Assembly: GCF_000306785.1 (NCBI RefSeq)
Contig: NC_017955.1
Location: 3,844,001-3,908,000 of the forward strand
Length of the DNA: 64,000 nucleotides
Direction of reading: 5' to 3'
Source: Modestobacter italicus
Lineage (GTDB): Bacteria > Actinomycetota > Actinomycetes > Mycobacteriales > Geodermatophilaceae
Under the pieces are notes generated by a model. It was given only the letters and a program-made list of their open reading frames with translations. It ran no database searches and was not told the DNA's origin. Both the position numbers and the translations under genes were made by a program. Shown one piece after another: positions 1 through 8,593 of this stretch (position 1 is the stretch's first letter; each line of letters starts with the position of its first letter).

Positions 1-3000
1 ACCGGCCGCGACGCCGACGTCACCGCTCCCTCCGGTGGGCTGGCCGCCACCCGCTCCTTCGCCAGCAACGCCCCCAACCGCGCCGGGCCCTTTGGCTCTG
101 GCTGGTCGCTGTCATTGGCGGTGGATGAGGCCGGCGCGGACTACCAGAGCCTCATCGACCGCACCGACTCGGTGCTGATCACCCGCGGCGACGGCACGCA
201 GATGCCTTTCCTGCGGAAGTCCTCGGCCACGCCGAATGACTACGTCGCCGAGGGCGAGGCCGGCACCGAGGGCTGGACGCTGACCTTCGACCCCGGCGCT
301 GGCACGACCGCGGCCAGCTACGTGCTCAAGGACATCGACGGGGACAAGGTCACCTTCCGCCGCGCCGACGCCGGCCCCGGCCACCCCACGTCCACCGCCG
401 CGCCCACAACACCGTTCCGGGTGGAGAAGGTCGAGGCCCTACGGGGCAAGACCGCGGCTGGCACCGACCAGCCCCCCGCGGTGACCAAAATTGAGTACAC
501 CACGCCTGGGAACCCCAAGTGGCTGCTCGCACCCACCGACGCCGGCACCCCGTGCACCGCCCCGGCCCCGACCCTGGCGGCCGGCTGCCGGGCGCTGGAG
601 TTCGTCTACACCGGCACTGGCGCCGGCGAGCGGCTGGACTCGATCAAACTGTGGGCGACCGGCGCCGCGGCCACCGGCACCGGCCTGGTCACCGGCGACA
701 CCCCCGTCCAAGCCCAGCAGATCACCCTGGCCAGCTACACCTACAACGCCGACGGTCGGCTGACCCAGGTCACCGACCCGCGCACCGGCCAGAAGGTCAC
801 CTACAGCTACCTCATCGGCGGCCGGCTCAACACCATCACCCCGGTTGGGGGCACCGCCACCTGGACACTGGGCTATGACAACCGGGTGCAGCCCCGGCTG
901 ACCTCGGCAACCCTGTCCGACGCCACCGGCAGCGGATTGCCCGACCAGACCACCTCGGTCCGCTACGGCCTCGGCCTGGACGGCTCCACTACCGGGCTGC
1001 CCTCCTTCGCCGCCGGCGAGGTCGCCCGCTGGGGACAGGCGGTCGTCCCGACCGACCTGACCGCCGTCTTCGACCCAGCCACCATCCCCGACACCACCCC
1101 GACCGCCGTCCAGTGGCGCGAGGCAACCCTGTACGCCTTGGACGTCAACGGCCGCACCGTCAACACCGCCAACTACGGCGGCACCGCCGACCAGGACACC
1201 GGCGCCAACCAAGACCCGGCGTGGCGCATCACCACCACCGAGTACGACCCCGACGGCCGGGGCAACGTCATCCGCTCCCTCACTGCCGGCAACCGCGACC
1301 GCGCTCTGGCAGCAGGCGCCGACCCTGACGCCGAAGCCACCCAGGCCAAACTCCTTGACTCGGTCAACGTCTACTCCGGCGACGGCATGGATTTGCTGCG
1401 CGCCTACGGCCCCGCCCGCTGGGTGACCGTCGCCGCTGGTGACCGGATGGCCAACGCCCGCACCCGCACCACCACCACCTACGACACCCCCGCCAACCAC
1501 TCTGACTTCCCCGGCCAGTACCTGCACATCCCTGTGCAGACAATCACTGATGCCGTTGAGATCATCAGCGCCTTGCCCACCGGCTCCACTGGTACCGAAG
1601 CAGGCCTGCCAACACTCGACGGGGACGGACTGCGCCGCATCACCACCCTCGAGTACGGCACATTCAACGCCTGGACCTTCGCTATTCCCACCGCCACCCG
1701 GGTCAGCCCTGGCGGGGGCGCAGCCGAGGTCATTACCCGCCAAACCATCGACAACCAGGGCCGCACGACCACCTCCACCCTGCCCTCCGGCGGCACCAGC
1801 ACCACCACCGCAGCCACCACCACCACGACCTACTACTCAGCCGTCAACAACGCCGATCCTGGGTGCGCCAAAGCCGAGTGGGCCGGCTGGCTGTGCAAGA
1901 CCCTGCCCGGCGGCGTCCCGTCCGCCGGAGCTCCCGTACCGACCAGCCACGTGACCGGCTATGACGTCTACGGCGACCCCACCCGCACGGTCGAGACTGG
2001 CGCCGGTGTCACCCGCACAGCCGACATCAGCTACGACAGCGCGAGCCGGGTGCGGCGCACGACTACCACCGGCAACGGCATCGAACCTGGGCAGCTCCGC
2101 CCGACCGCGGAGACCACCTACACCGCCGCAGGTCTCAGCGCCCAGAGCCGCACCATCAACCCCGACGGCAGCGCCACTGGCAGCACCGGCGCCGGCACCG
2201 GCGCGGTGGCTCGCGTCTATGACGCCTACAGCCGCCTGACCAGCTACACAGACAGCAGCGGGCTAGTAACGACCTACACCTACGACAGCGTCGGGCGACT
2301 CTCCACCGTGACCAACACTCACGGCAGCCGCATCGTCAGCTATGACGGCGACGGCGAACGAGGCAGTCTCCCCACCAGCATCGACATCTCTGGCGTCGGC
2401 ACTTTCACCGCCCGCTACGGCGCCGATGGCACCCTCATTCGCGAGAACCTGCCCGGCGGCCTCACCGCCACCACCATCCGCGACGCCGGCGGGGACGCGA
2501 CCAGCCTCACCTACCGCAAGACCGCAACCGACGGCACGGTTAGCGACTGGTTGCGCTCCACCGCAACTCTCAACGGCTTCGATCAGGTCGACACCTACCG
2601 CACTGTGTCAGCCACCGGCACCGCTCGGGCCAGCCGCTATGGCTACGACGGTCTTGGTCGGTTGACGACCGCGACCGACACCACCGCCGTGACCAGCAAC
2701 GGCATGCCCACGGGACCGTCCTGCACCCGCTCCTACGGCTTCGACGTCAATTCCAACCGCACTACCCTCACGCAGGCCGCGAATGCCGGGGCACCGCAAG
2801 GCACCTGTCCAGCCACCATCCCGGCCACCGACACCTACACCTACGACACCGCCGACCGACTCCAGCCGGCCGCGGCCCGAGCCTCCCTGCGCTACGACGC
2901 ATTCGGTCGGACCCGGACCTTGCCATCCACGGACACCATCGGTCAGGGCGGCGACGTCATGCTCGACTACTACGTCGACGACCTGGTCGCAAGCATGAGC

Positions 3001-3999
3001 CAATCCGACCGCAGCACCACCATCACGCTCGACGCGACAGCCCGCCGGAGCGTTCGCACGGATACCGACAACGCCACGCCTGGTGTCTCGCGGACCGAGG
3101 TCAGCTACTACACCGGCGATGACGACAATCCCGATGTCGTCAAAGAAGCAAGCAACGAATACACCCGCAACATCATCTCCTTCGGCGGCCTGGCCGCCAC
3201 CGTTACTCGCAGCGGAACCGCCGGCGCCACCGTGATGCTGCAACTGGCCAACCTGCACGGCGACATCGCAGCCACTGTGCCAAAGGATTCAGTGGCACCA
3301 GCCGACATGACACTTGTTGAAAACACCGAGTACGGCGTTCCCCGCACTGCACCCGCCGCTAACACAACGATGGCTCGCTACGGCTGGCTCGGCAGCCACC
3401 AACGCGACGCCAGCACGCCTGGTGGCCTGACATTGATGGGCGTGCGCCTGTACTCAGCTCCGCTGGGCCGCTTTCTTACAGTCGATCCAGTAGCAGGTGG
3501 CAGCGCCAATGATTACGAGTACGCAAATGGTGATCCCACTAACCAGTTTGATCTGGACGGTCGGATGCCTGGATGGTTGAGGAAGGCAGCTAACGTAGTC
3601 GGCGGCGCAGCATCCGTCGCCTCCTTCATCCCTGGTCCTTTGGGCATGGCGGCGGCAGGTGTCGCTGCAGGTGCATACGCTGCAACTGGCCAGTGGGGCA
3701 AGGCGGCTGGTGCGGCAGTAGGACTCTTGCCCGGGGGGCAACTGGTCGGCCGACTTGCTCGTGCCACCAAGTTCAGCCGCTCACTAGGCACCCTCAGCGC
3801 ACGCCTTCCAGGGATCGGGGCGAAGTCAAAGCTTTTCCGTCCTGGAGGCATACTGAACAGCAATCGCGGAGGTGCACTGCGGATGGGATGGAGCAAGGGA
3901 ACGAAGCACTTCTACAATTTCCGGATTGGCACCAAGGGATCGCACCGGGGTGTTGAACTGGCGAGAACCAACACAAAGTTTGGAACGCATCGTTTCTGA
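1..3999 (+). CDS. RHS/YD-repeat polymorphic toxin, 5'-truncated by the window edge
   Basis: The reading frame is open from base 1, so the gene begins outside the window; 1332 codons are present. The start of the visible part resembles the segment that opens the RHS barrel (PFGSGWSLS, about nt 88-114). Many YD repeats follow, for example YTYDSVGRLSTVTN (about nt 2275-2316) and YDGLGRLTTATD (about nt 2644-2680). The RHS core-associated motif lies near nt 3436-3567 (LGRFLTVDPV, then DPTNQFDLDGR). After it come an Ala/Gly-rich hydrophobic stretch (nt 3591-3740) and a unique basic C-terminus of about 60 residues (nt 3830-3996), the expected place of the toxin tip. The family forms a secreted cocoon-like shell that delivers a C-terminal effector in competition. 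The last 500 nt are visibly less GC-rich than the rest. The toxin activity is not identified. Confidence 0.9.
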   Translation, partial: TGRDADVTAPSGGLAATRSFASNAPNRAGPFGSGWSLSLAVDEAGADYQSLIDRTDSVLITRGDGTQMPFLRKSSATPNDYVAEGEAGTEGWTLTFDPGAGTTAASYVLKDIDGDKVTFRRADAGPGHPTSTAAPTTPFRVEKVEALRGKTAAGTDQPPAVTKIEYTTPGNPKWLLAPTDAGTPCTAPAPTLAAGCRALEFVYTGTGAGERLDSIKLWATGAAATGTGLVTGDTPVQAQQITLASYTYNADGRLTQVTDPRTGQKVTYSYLIGGRLNTITPVGGTATWTLGYDNRVQPRLTSATLSDATGSGLPDQTTSVRYGLGLDGSTTGLPSFAAGEVARWGQAVVPTDLTAVFDPATIPDTTPTAVQWREATLYALDVNGRTVNTANYGGTADQDTGANQDPAWRITTTEYDPDGRGNVIRSLTAGNRDRALAAGADPDAEATQAKLLDSVNVYSGDGMDLLRAYGPARWVTVAAGDRMANARTRTTTTYDTPANHSDFPGQYLHIPVQTITDAVEIISALPTGSTGTEAGLPTLDGDGLRRITTLEYGTFNAWTFAIPTATRVSPGGGAAEVITRQTIDNQGRTTTSTLPSGGTSTTTAATTTTTYYSAVNNADPGCAKAEWAGWLCKTLPGGVPSAGAPVPTSHVTGYDVYGDPTRTVETGAGVTRTADISYDSASRVRRTTTTGNGIEPGQLRPTAETTYTAAGLSAQSRTINPDGSATGSTGAGTGAVARVYDAYSRLTSYTDSSGLVTTYTYDSVGRLSTVTNTHGSRIVSYDGDGERGSLPTSIDISGVGTFTARYGADGTLIRENLPGGLTATTIRDAGGDATSLTYRKTATDGTVSDWLRSTATLNGFDQVDTYRTVSATGTARASRYGYDGLGRLTTATDTTAVTSNGMPTGPSCTRSYGFDVNSNRTTLTQAANAGAPQGTCPATIPATDTYTYDTADRLQPAAARASLRYDAFGRTRTLPSTDTIGQGGDVMLDYYVDDLVASMSQSDRSTTITLDATARRSVRTDTDNATPGVSRTEVSYYTGDDDNPDVVKEASNEYTRNIISFGGLAATVTRSGTAGATVMLQLANLHGDIAATVPKDSVAPADMTLVENTEYGVPRTAPAANTTMARYGWLGSHQRDASTPGGLTLMGVRLYSAPLGRFLTVDPVAGGSANDYEYANGDPTNQFDLDGRMPGWLRKAANVVGGAASVASFIPGPLGMAAAGVAAGAYAATGQWGKAAGAAVGLLPGGQLVGRLARATKFSRSLGTLSARLPGIGAKSKLFRPGGILNSNRGGALRMGWSKGTKHFYNFRIGTKGSHRGVELARTNTKFGTHRF

Positions 4000-4008
4000 A
4001 GGGATGCC

Positions 4009-4332
4009 ATGAGCCGCACCACCGATTTTCGAAGGACGGTTTTCAACCTCCTTGCCCGGTACGAGTGCGTAGTTGGCCAGACTACGGACTACATCGACGT
4101 CAGCGGTGGCAATAAGGCCTGCCGCTTTCGCCTAGATTTATTGGACGATTACGTCATCGTCGACGCAGGAGCAGAGGGGGAGTTTGTATTTGAGGTAACT
4201 ACGGACAGGGATATCGATATCGCGCAGCTTCAATCAGCACTGGTATCGATACTAGAGTGGCGCGACATTGCCGACCTAGAAGCTCGAGGACAGGGGCGAC
4301 TTGCCAGATACGAGCCTTATCGCTCCCTTTGA
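4009..4332 (+). CDS. Putative immunity protein for the RHS toxin
   Basis: A 107-residue acidic protein starts 9 nt after the RHS stop, with an AAGGGA ribosome site just before the ATG. Its base composition (for example the runs around nt 4120-4260) is clearly AT-richer than its surroundings, like the toxin tip it follows. It has no signal peptide or membrane segment, so it should be cytoplasmic, as an immunity protein must be to meet an incoming or self toxin. I do not recognise the family. The immunity role is inferred only from position, size, coupling and composition; a small orphan protein of other function is possible. Confidence 0.6.
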   Translation: MSRTTDFRRTVFNLLARYECVVGQTTDYIDVSGGNKACRFRLDLLDDYVIVDAGAEGEFVFEVTTDRDIDIAQLQSALVSILEWRDIADLEARGQGRLARYEPYRSL

Positions 4333-4697
4333 CGTAGCCGCATAAGCGCGTTCATCTCGAGTGGCTTACAGTGACGGTCGATGGTGCGGTGGACTGATGG
4401 GCGCAAAGGAAATGTCGAAGGCCGTCTCATTGCCTTGAAAGTGAGCCGCCGTCCGACAACGAGTCCGGCGGGAGCGACGTCTCGGATCGCCGGTGTTCCG
4501 GAAGCTGCCTCACAACAGGAGTGTCACACCAAGCGTGTGACAATTCGACTCTTAAGACGCCACCGCGGATTGAACAGCGCCAGCAGTGTTAACCGAAACG
4601 CCCGTTCTTAGGTCGCCTCGGTCACCACAGGGGCTGCCCTAAGTCCCGAAGGTCCGCGAAAGAGTCCAGCCAACGGCCGTCCTTCTAGGTTGGGCCG
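4333..4697. other. Intergenic, no gene seen
   Basis: About 365 nt between the immunity gene and the next gene. A 76-codon open frame at 4381-4611 lacks a ribosome site and protein-like composition, so I do not call it. The right end carries a -10-like TAGGTT (4686-4691) that serves the next gene. Confidence 0.5.
4686..4691 (+). promoter_or_regulatory. -10 element (TAGGTT) of a probable leaderless gene
   Basis: TAGGTT fits the actinobacterial TANNNT -10 consensus and lies 6 nt before the ATG at 4698, so transcription would begin at or next to the start codon. There is no Shine-Dalgarno sequence. Confidence 0.5.
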
Positions 4698-5150
4698 ATG
4701 GACACACCCGCCCCCTCCCGGGTCACTGCCCGGCAGATGCCGAACAACCCGCACATGCCCAGGGACGCCTTCGCCGGGATCCTGAGCTGGCAGTTCCACC
4801 ACAACGATCCTCAACACGGGGAGCGCGTCCGCGTCTTCGATCGCCTCAGCGGCGACTTCCTGGCTGAGGGCATCTGGGAACACCGCCTCGACCAGCCCGA
4901 CGGCTCCTACATGGCCGTCGTACACACCGACGCCGACGGCACCTTCTCCATCCCCGCGGGAGCGCGCCCAGAGGTGGTGAACGCACTCCCCCGCCCGCGG
5001 CCGGCGGCGCTCACAGAAGCCGAGCTCTCCGTAGCCGCGGAGCTACTGGCCGAGCTGGGAGCTGTCTACGCCAGCGAGCCCTTGGGAGGGCTTGCCTCTG
5101 AGGTCGCCCACAAGATCGCCGAAGCTATCGGCATGGAGCTCGACGAATAG
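4698..5150 (+). CDS. Hypothetical protein, 150 aa
   Basis: I do not recognise this protein. It is soluble and acidic. Residues about 25-75 (for example SWQFHHNDPQHGERVRVFD and EGIWEHRLDQPDGSYMAVV) look like a small beta-rich fold; the C-terminal third is helical (LSVAAELLAELGAVYASEPL). The ATG is preceded by a TAGGTT -10 box at 6 nt and no ribosome site, consistent with leaderless expression. It stands alone between the RHS module and a convergent membrane-anchored gene. Codon use is ordinary high-GC, unlike the toxin tip. Confidence 0.6.
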   Translation: MDTPAPSRVTARQMPNNPHMPRDAFAGILSWQFHHNDPQHGERVRVFDRLSGDFLAEGIWEHRLDQPDGSYMAVVHTDADGTFSIPAGARPEVVNALPRPRPAALTEAELSVAAELLAELGAVYASEPLGGLASEVAHKIAEAIGMELDE

Positions 5151-5169
5151 CACTTCGCCACCTTGGCGA

Positions 5170-5592
5170 TCAGCTACCGCGCGGGGTGCAGACGCCGAGT
5201 GCATGGGGGCTCGTGGCCTCAGGGCACTGCGTTACCACCCAGTCGCCGGAGCCGTAGGAGTCGGCGGTCTGGTCCTCCATCACCTCGAGGCCGCTGACGC
5301 CGGGGTGGTGCCGGTAGTAGACGGGGATGGGGTCGCCCTCGGTGGTGTAGCTGACGACCTCCAGCTCAGCCCCGACCCGTTCGGCTGCTGCATCGAACAG
5401 GCACGCCGCGCGGTCGGCGGGAACCTCCGAGGTAGCAGTGCCAGGGCCGAGGTCGACCGTGCCGCAGGACGGGAGATCACCGTCGTCGCGGGGCGATTCC
5501 CAGGGCCACTCGATGGCCGGGCCGACGATGACCCCGACCACCGCCAGGACAGCGAGGACCATCCCGATCACAGCCGCCCGCCCCTGGCTCAT
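5170..5592 (-). CDS. Hypothetical membrane-anchored or secreted protein, 140 aa
   Basis: The protein begins with a short basic start and one hydrophobic segment (about residues 8-28, VIGMVLAVLAVVGVIVG) followed by an extracytoplasmic domain. That domain has four cysteines (in PSCGT, RAACLFD, VTQCPE, GVCTP) that could form two disulfides. The segment AELEVVSYTTEGDPIPVYYR is typical of small actinobacterial secreted proteins of the DUF4362-like kind, but I cannot confirm the family. It converges on the preceding gene, 19 nt apart. No partner gene suggests a function. Confidence 0.6.
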   Translation of the reverse strand: MSQGRAAVIGMVLAVLAVVGVIVGPAIEWPWESPRDDGDLPSCGTVDLGPGTATSEVPADRAACLFDAAAERVGAELEVVSYTTEGDPIPVYYRHHPGVSGLEVMEDQTADSYGSGDWVVTQCPEATSPHALGVCTPRGS

Positions 5593-5654
5593 GGCGGCAA
5601 GCTAGCCACCGCGCGCCTTTCCGCCGAGCGTCACGGCCCGACCGACGCCGTCCC

Positions 5655-5892
5655 GTGACCGCACCGCAGCTCCCGGTGGCTTCGAAAGGACGCCTCGTGG
5701 CGGGGCCGTTCTGTCGGTGGCCTGTCTGAAAAGCACCTTGGTGACGCACTGGCCAGCCGGCTGAAAAGCTTGAGCACGACCGGTGAGAAGTACGCGGTAA
5801 CCGAGCGACTGCCTGCGCTGGTTGCGACGTTCTCCGATGCGGAGCCAGCGGCGCACGCCGCCGTTCTGGTACCGGCGATGGCGCCGGTCTAG
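5655..5892 (+). pseudogene. Frameshifted gene remnant before the broken recombinase
   Basis: Two coding-like pieces in different frames abut. One starts at a GTG near 5655 (TAPQLPVASKGRLVAGPFCR). The other covers about 5716-5892 (GLSEKHLGDALASRLKSL, then EKYAVTERLPALVATFSDAE) and ends at TAG 5890-5892. The composition of the second piece is protein-like, but no intact start exists in that frame. I read this as the 3' remnant of a gene that once preceded the recombinase; the product is unknown. It could also be chance. Confidence 0.3.
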
Positions 5893-5922
5893 GACCTCTC
5901 CCCCGCCGTCTGGCCCGAGCAG

Positions 5923-6809
5923 GTGAGCACGCTGGAGGACCTGGTCCGCGGGTCCCTGCTGTCCAAGCGATCCCCCCGTACTCGGGAGGCATACGCCGCC
6001 GACCTCACCGGCTCGCTCACCTGGTGCGCCACTGGGAGTCGACGTCCTGGCCGCCGGCATCCACCCACGCCGACGCCTACCTCCGCGTCCTGGCCGAGCA
6101 CGGCGACCCCCGCACCGGCCGCACTCTCGCCGCCGCCTCCATCGCCCGCCGAACCTTTGCCCTGCACGGCTTCTATCGCTACGCCCCCGACGCCAAGCGG
6201 TCACCGGCTCCCCGTTCACCGCAGTCGAACGCCCCGCCGCCGACGATGAGTCCATGACCTCGGGACTTACCCGCGACGAGGTCCACGCCCTATTCGCCGC
6301 CGCCCGCGCCCACTCCCCCGCTCCGACGGCCTCATCCGACTGCTGGTGCTCAACGGGCTGCGGATCAGCGAAGCTCTCGCCGCCCGGGTCGAGGACGTGG
6401 ACCACGACCGTGGCCACCGGGTGCTGCGCATCCACCGCAAGGGTGGCCGCCGAGCTAAGACACCGCTCACCCTCGACGTCCAGCACGTCCTCGACCAGCT
6501 CATCGGCGAGCGCACCACCGGCCCGATCTTCACCACCACCAGCGGCAAGCCCCTGGACCGCACCGCCGCCTGGCGACTCCTCCGCCGGCTGGCCACCAAC
6601 GCCGGCATCGCCTCCCCCGACCGGATCAGCCCGCACTCCGCCCGGCACACCTACGCCACAACCGCGCTTAACGCCGGCGTCGCGCTCCGCGACGTCCAAG
6701 ACTTCATGCGCCAGCGCGACCCCCGACCACCCGGCTCCATGACCGCACCCGCGGCAACCTCTCCCGCAACGCCACCTACGCCGTCGCCGCAGCCCTCGCC
6801 GACGAGTGA
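5923..6809 (+). pseudogene. Degraded tyrosine recombinase / phage-type integrase
   Basis: Joining the frames gives a complete XerD/phage-integrase-like protein of about 295 residues. Frame 1 carries LLSKRSPRTREAYAADL (5923-6030). Frame 2 carries GVDVLAAGIH (from 6035). Frame 3 carries ADAYLRVLAEHGDPRTGRT (from about 6069). Frame 2 carries SPFTAVERPAADDESMTSGL (to about 6315). Frame 1 carries LNGLRISEALAARVEDVD, RIHRKGGRR and ISPHSARHTYAT (to about 6720). Frame 3 carries RTTRLHDRTRGNLSRNATY to the TGA at 6807. At least five frameshifts are needed. The box-I Arg, the Lys and the H-x-x-R of box II are present, but the residue where the catalytic Tyr is expected (TTR-x-Y-D) is His (CAT). The gene is dead and marks old mobility of this region. 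Confidence 0.8.
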
Positions 6810-6947
6810 CCCGGTTCTCGCGGGCAGAAGCCCAGAACGGACCCGCTCCGCCTCAGCCAAGGACAGTGGCGTTCCGGCACCGGATTGTGTCGGTAGCCGG
6901 TCCCAGCATCGGATCACCTGCCCCCCAGCTCGACGAGCGGAGACGTT

Positions 6948-7739
6948 GTGGCCACGGGATTCAACAAGTCGCAGTTCGAGGCAGCGATCAGGGCAGCCGC
7001 GCGCAAACAGCAGGCTGAGATCGACCGGGTCAACCGGGAGAACAAGCGCCGCGTCGAGGCCTACAACCGCGAAGCCAGCCGTGTCAACGCGCGCAACCGG
7101 CAAGCCGCGCAACGACAGCTGGACGCCCATAACCGTGAGATCGAACGGGTCAACGCGCACAACCGGCAGGTCAACCAGCGAAACCAGCGAGCCAACGAGC
7201 AGAACCGGACGGCTGTCGCCAACCTCAACCGGCAGCTGCGCTCGGTCTCATCGTCTGGGCCCAGCTACACCCCGGCCGAGCAGACGCTGGCCGACCGCAT
7301 CCAGGCGCAGGTGGTCCTGCACCCCGACCGGGACCTGGACGCTTTCCTGAGCTACGCCCGCAGCGACGGCTCCGAGGTCGGCGTCGCGCTACGGGATGCC
7401 TTGGAGGCCCTTGGTGTCGCCGTGTGGTTCGACGAGATCGCCATCGTTCCCGGGCGCAGCCAGTCCCTGCAGATGGACCGGGGCCTGCGAACCGCCCGGT
7501 GCGGGATCACCCTGCTGACGCAGGCCTATCTCACCGGACGCTTCTGGACCGAACGCGAGCTCGGCGCTCTTCTGCACAAGGCCACGCTGATCCCGGTACT
7601 GCACAACGTGACCTTCGAGGAGGTCGCTGAGTACAGCGGCATCCTGCCCGACCTAGCCGGCTTCGAGACCAGCCGGGACTGCGTGGAGGTCATCGCCGAG
7701 AAGATCGCCGCAGCTGTCCTGCCCGCCGAGCCCTCCTGA
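6948..7739 (+). CDS. TIR-domain protein with N-terminal Asn-rich coiled coil
   Basis: The GTG start has a GGAG ribosome site 5 nt upstream. Residues 20-98 are highly charged and asparagine-rich, with Asn at heptad a and d positions (spacing 7 and 3/4) in stretches such as HNREIERVNAHNRQVNQRN, predicting a long coiled coil. Residues about 129-258 form a TIR domain: DAFLSYARSDG, then ALGVAVWFDEIAIVPGRS, GLRTARCGITLLTQAY and FWTERELGALLHKA. The Glu expected to be catalytic for NAD hydrolysis corresponds to Glu204 in the WTERE motif. Bacterial TIR proteins often act in antiphage defence or as NADases; no obvious partner sensor gene lies next to it. The role is inferred from the fold. The coil probably drives oligomerisation. 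Confidence 0.8.
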   Translation: MATGFNKSQFEAAIRAAARKQQAEIDRVNRENKRRVEAYNREASRVNARNRQAAQRQLDAHNREIERVNAHNRQVNQRNQRANEQNRTAVANLNRQLRSVSSSGPSYTPAEQTLADRIQAQVVLHPDRDLDAFLSYARSDGSEVGVALRDALEALGVAVWFDEIAIVPGRSQSLQMDRGLRTARCGITLLTQAYLTGRFWTERELGALLHKATLIPVLHNVTFEEVAEYSGILPDLAGFETSRDCVEVIAEKIAAAVLPAEPS

Positions 7740-7760
7740 CGTCACCTGCGGTCAGAGAGG

Positions 7761-8024
7761 TCACCAACGCAGCACCAGGAGGCTGCCCGCCAGCACCACT
7801 GCACTCAGGGCAGCCAGCACGGCGGCTCCCACGAGCGGAGCCTCCGCGGTGGCGGGAACGGCCGGGGTGAAGCGGACCTCCCCCCGGTCGGCGAGCACCT
7901 CCAGGTGGTCACGGCAAACCGGGAGCTGTTCGTGACCTCGGGCGGTCAAGTTCATCGTGTTGATCCAGGCAGTGCGCGACTCCTGGTCACAATCCTCAGC
8001 GCGGCACATCAGGGCGGTGGTCAT
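7761..8024 (-). CDS. Small Cys-containing tail-anchored hypothetical protein
   Basis: About 87 residues from the ATG at 8024; the frame also extends to a possible start at 8081. The N-terminal half has CRAEDC and, about 28 residues later, LPVCRDHLEVL, a spacing compatible with a small zinc site. The C-terminus is one hydrophobic helix (LVGAAVLAALSAVVLAGSLLVL) followed by RW, so it looks tail-anchored. I do not recognise the family. It converges on the TIR gene (21 nt apart). Confidence 0.5.
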   Translation of the reverse strand: MTTALMCRAEDCDQESRTAWINTMNLTARGHEQLPVCRDHLEVLADRGEVRFTPAVPATAEAPLVGAAVLAALSAVVLAGSLLVLRW

Positions 8025-8120
8025 GTCCGCAGTCTCGGTGCATCGAGTCACCCGCCGGCGCGGACTCGCCCATGTGCACAAGGGTGTATTTCCGACCGAA
8101 GGTCGGGCGGCAGGCCCGGA

Positions 8121-8486
8121 TCATGCCGACTGCGATCGTCCGGCGTCGACGAGGGCAATCATGGCGTTGTGCGGACGGTCGGTAGCCTCGCGCGCCGCGG
8201 GAGTCATCGCGGCGTAGCGGGCGTCGAGGACGTCGAGGACGTCGTCGTGGTGGTCGTACTCGTCGACCCGCACACCCACCTCTGCGAGGAGCTTACTAGG
8301 GGTCAGCAGGGAGGGCTGCCGGGTACAGGCTCCGATCCGCTCGACGGTGGAGCGGGGAGCGCCGGCGAGCTCGGCGAGCTCGGCGAGCTCGGCGAGCTGA
8401 GCCTGGCTGACGCCGGCCTTGGCGCGGGCGACCCGCAACAAGTTGCCAGCCAAGCGTTCGATGTTGCGCGTGGTGGTCGCTCCCAT
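8121..8486 (-). CDS. XRE-type HTH regulator with repeat-expanded helix
   Basis: The 121-residue protein has an XRE-like core: NLLRVARAKAGVSQAQLAEL, then GAPRSTVERIG and TRQPSLLTPSKLLAEVGVRV, followed by an acidic segment DEYDHHDDVLDVLDARYAAM. In ordinary members SQAQLAELAG runs straight into the turn; here (A/E)LAE units from a 9-bp tandem repeat add about six residues between helix 2 and the recognition helix. The residue after ERI is Gly where Glu is usual. The family binds DNA as dimers, often as antitoxins or phage-type regulators. The insertion may disable or modulate DNA binding. The start codon is not certain. Confidence 0.6.
   Translation of the reverse strand: MGATTTRNIERLAGNLLRVARAKAGVSQAQLAELAELAELAGAPRSTVERIGACTRQPSLLTPSKLLAEVGVRVDEYDHHDDVLDVLDARYAAMTPAAREATDRPHNAMIALVDAGRSQSA
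8364..8398. repeat. Tandem 9-bp microsatellite (GGCGAGCTC x 3.9)
   Basis: Three full copies and eight of nine bases of a fourth copy of GGCGAGCTC lie end to end inside the HTH gene. The unit length of nine keeps the frame, so copy-number change adds or removes three residues without breaking the protein. Confidence 0.9.
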
Positions 8487-8593
8487 CGTCGCCAGGCTGC
8501 CCAGAGTTCAGTTGACCCATCAGGTGGAGTTGCACGGCGGCTCGGCGCGCTCGAGGCTCGCTGGCGGTTCAAAGCGAGACCCGTTTCCAGTCC

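Noticed and set aside
439-1743. Long minus-strand open frame opposite the RHS gene
   Set aside because: Gly/Val/Ala-rich shadow typical of GC-rich coding DNA; the plus-strand YD repeats are clear.
4381-4611. 76-codon open frame after the immunity gene
   Set aside because: No ribosome site or -10 box at the right distance, and unlike any protein; probably chance.
8364-8398. 9-bp tandem repeat as a sequencing artefact
   Set aside because: Copies are exact and in frame, and the surrounding HTH is readable; artefact is possible but not favoured, so it is kept as a finding.
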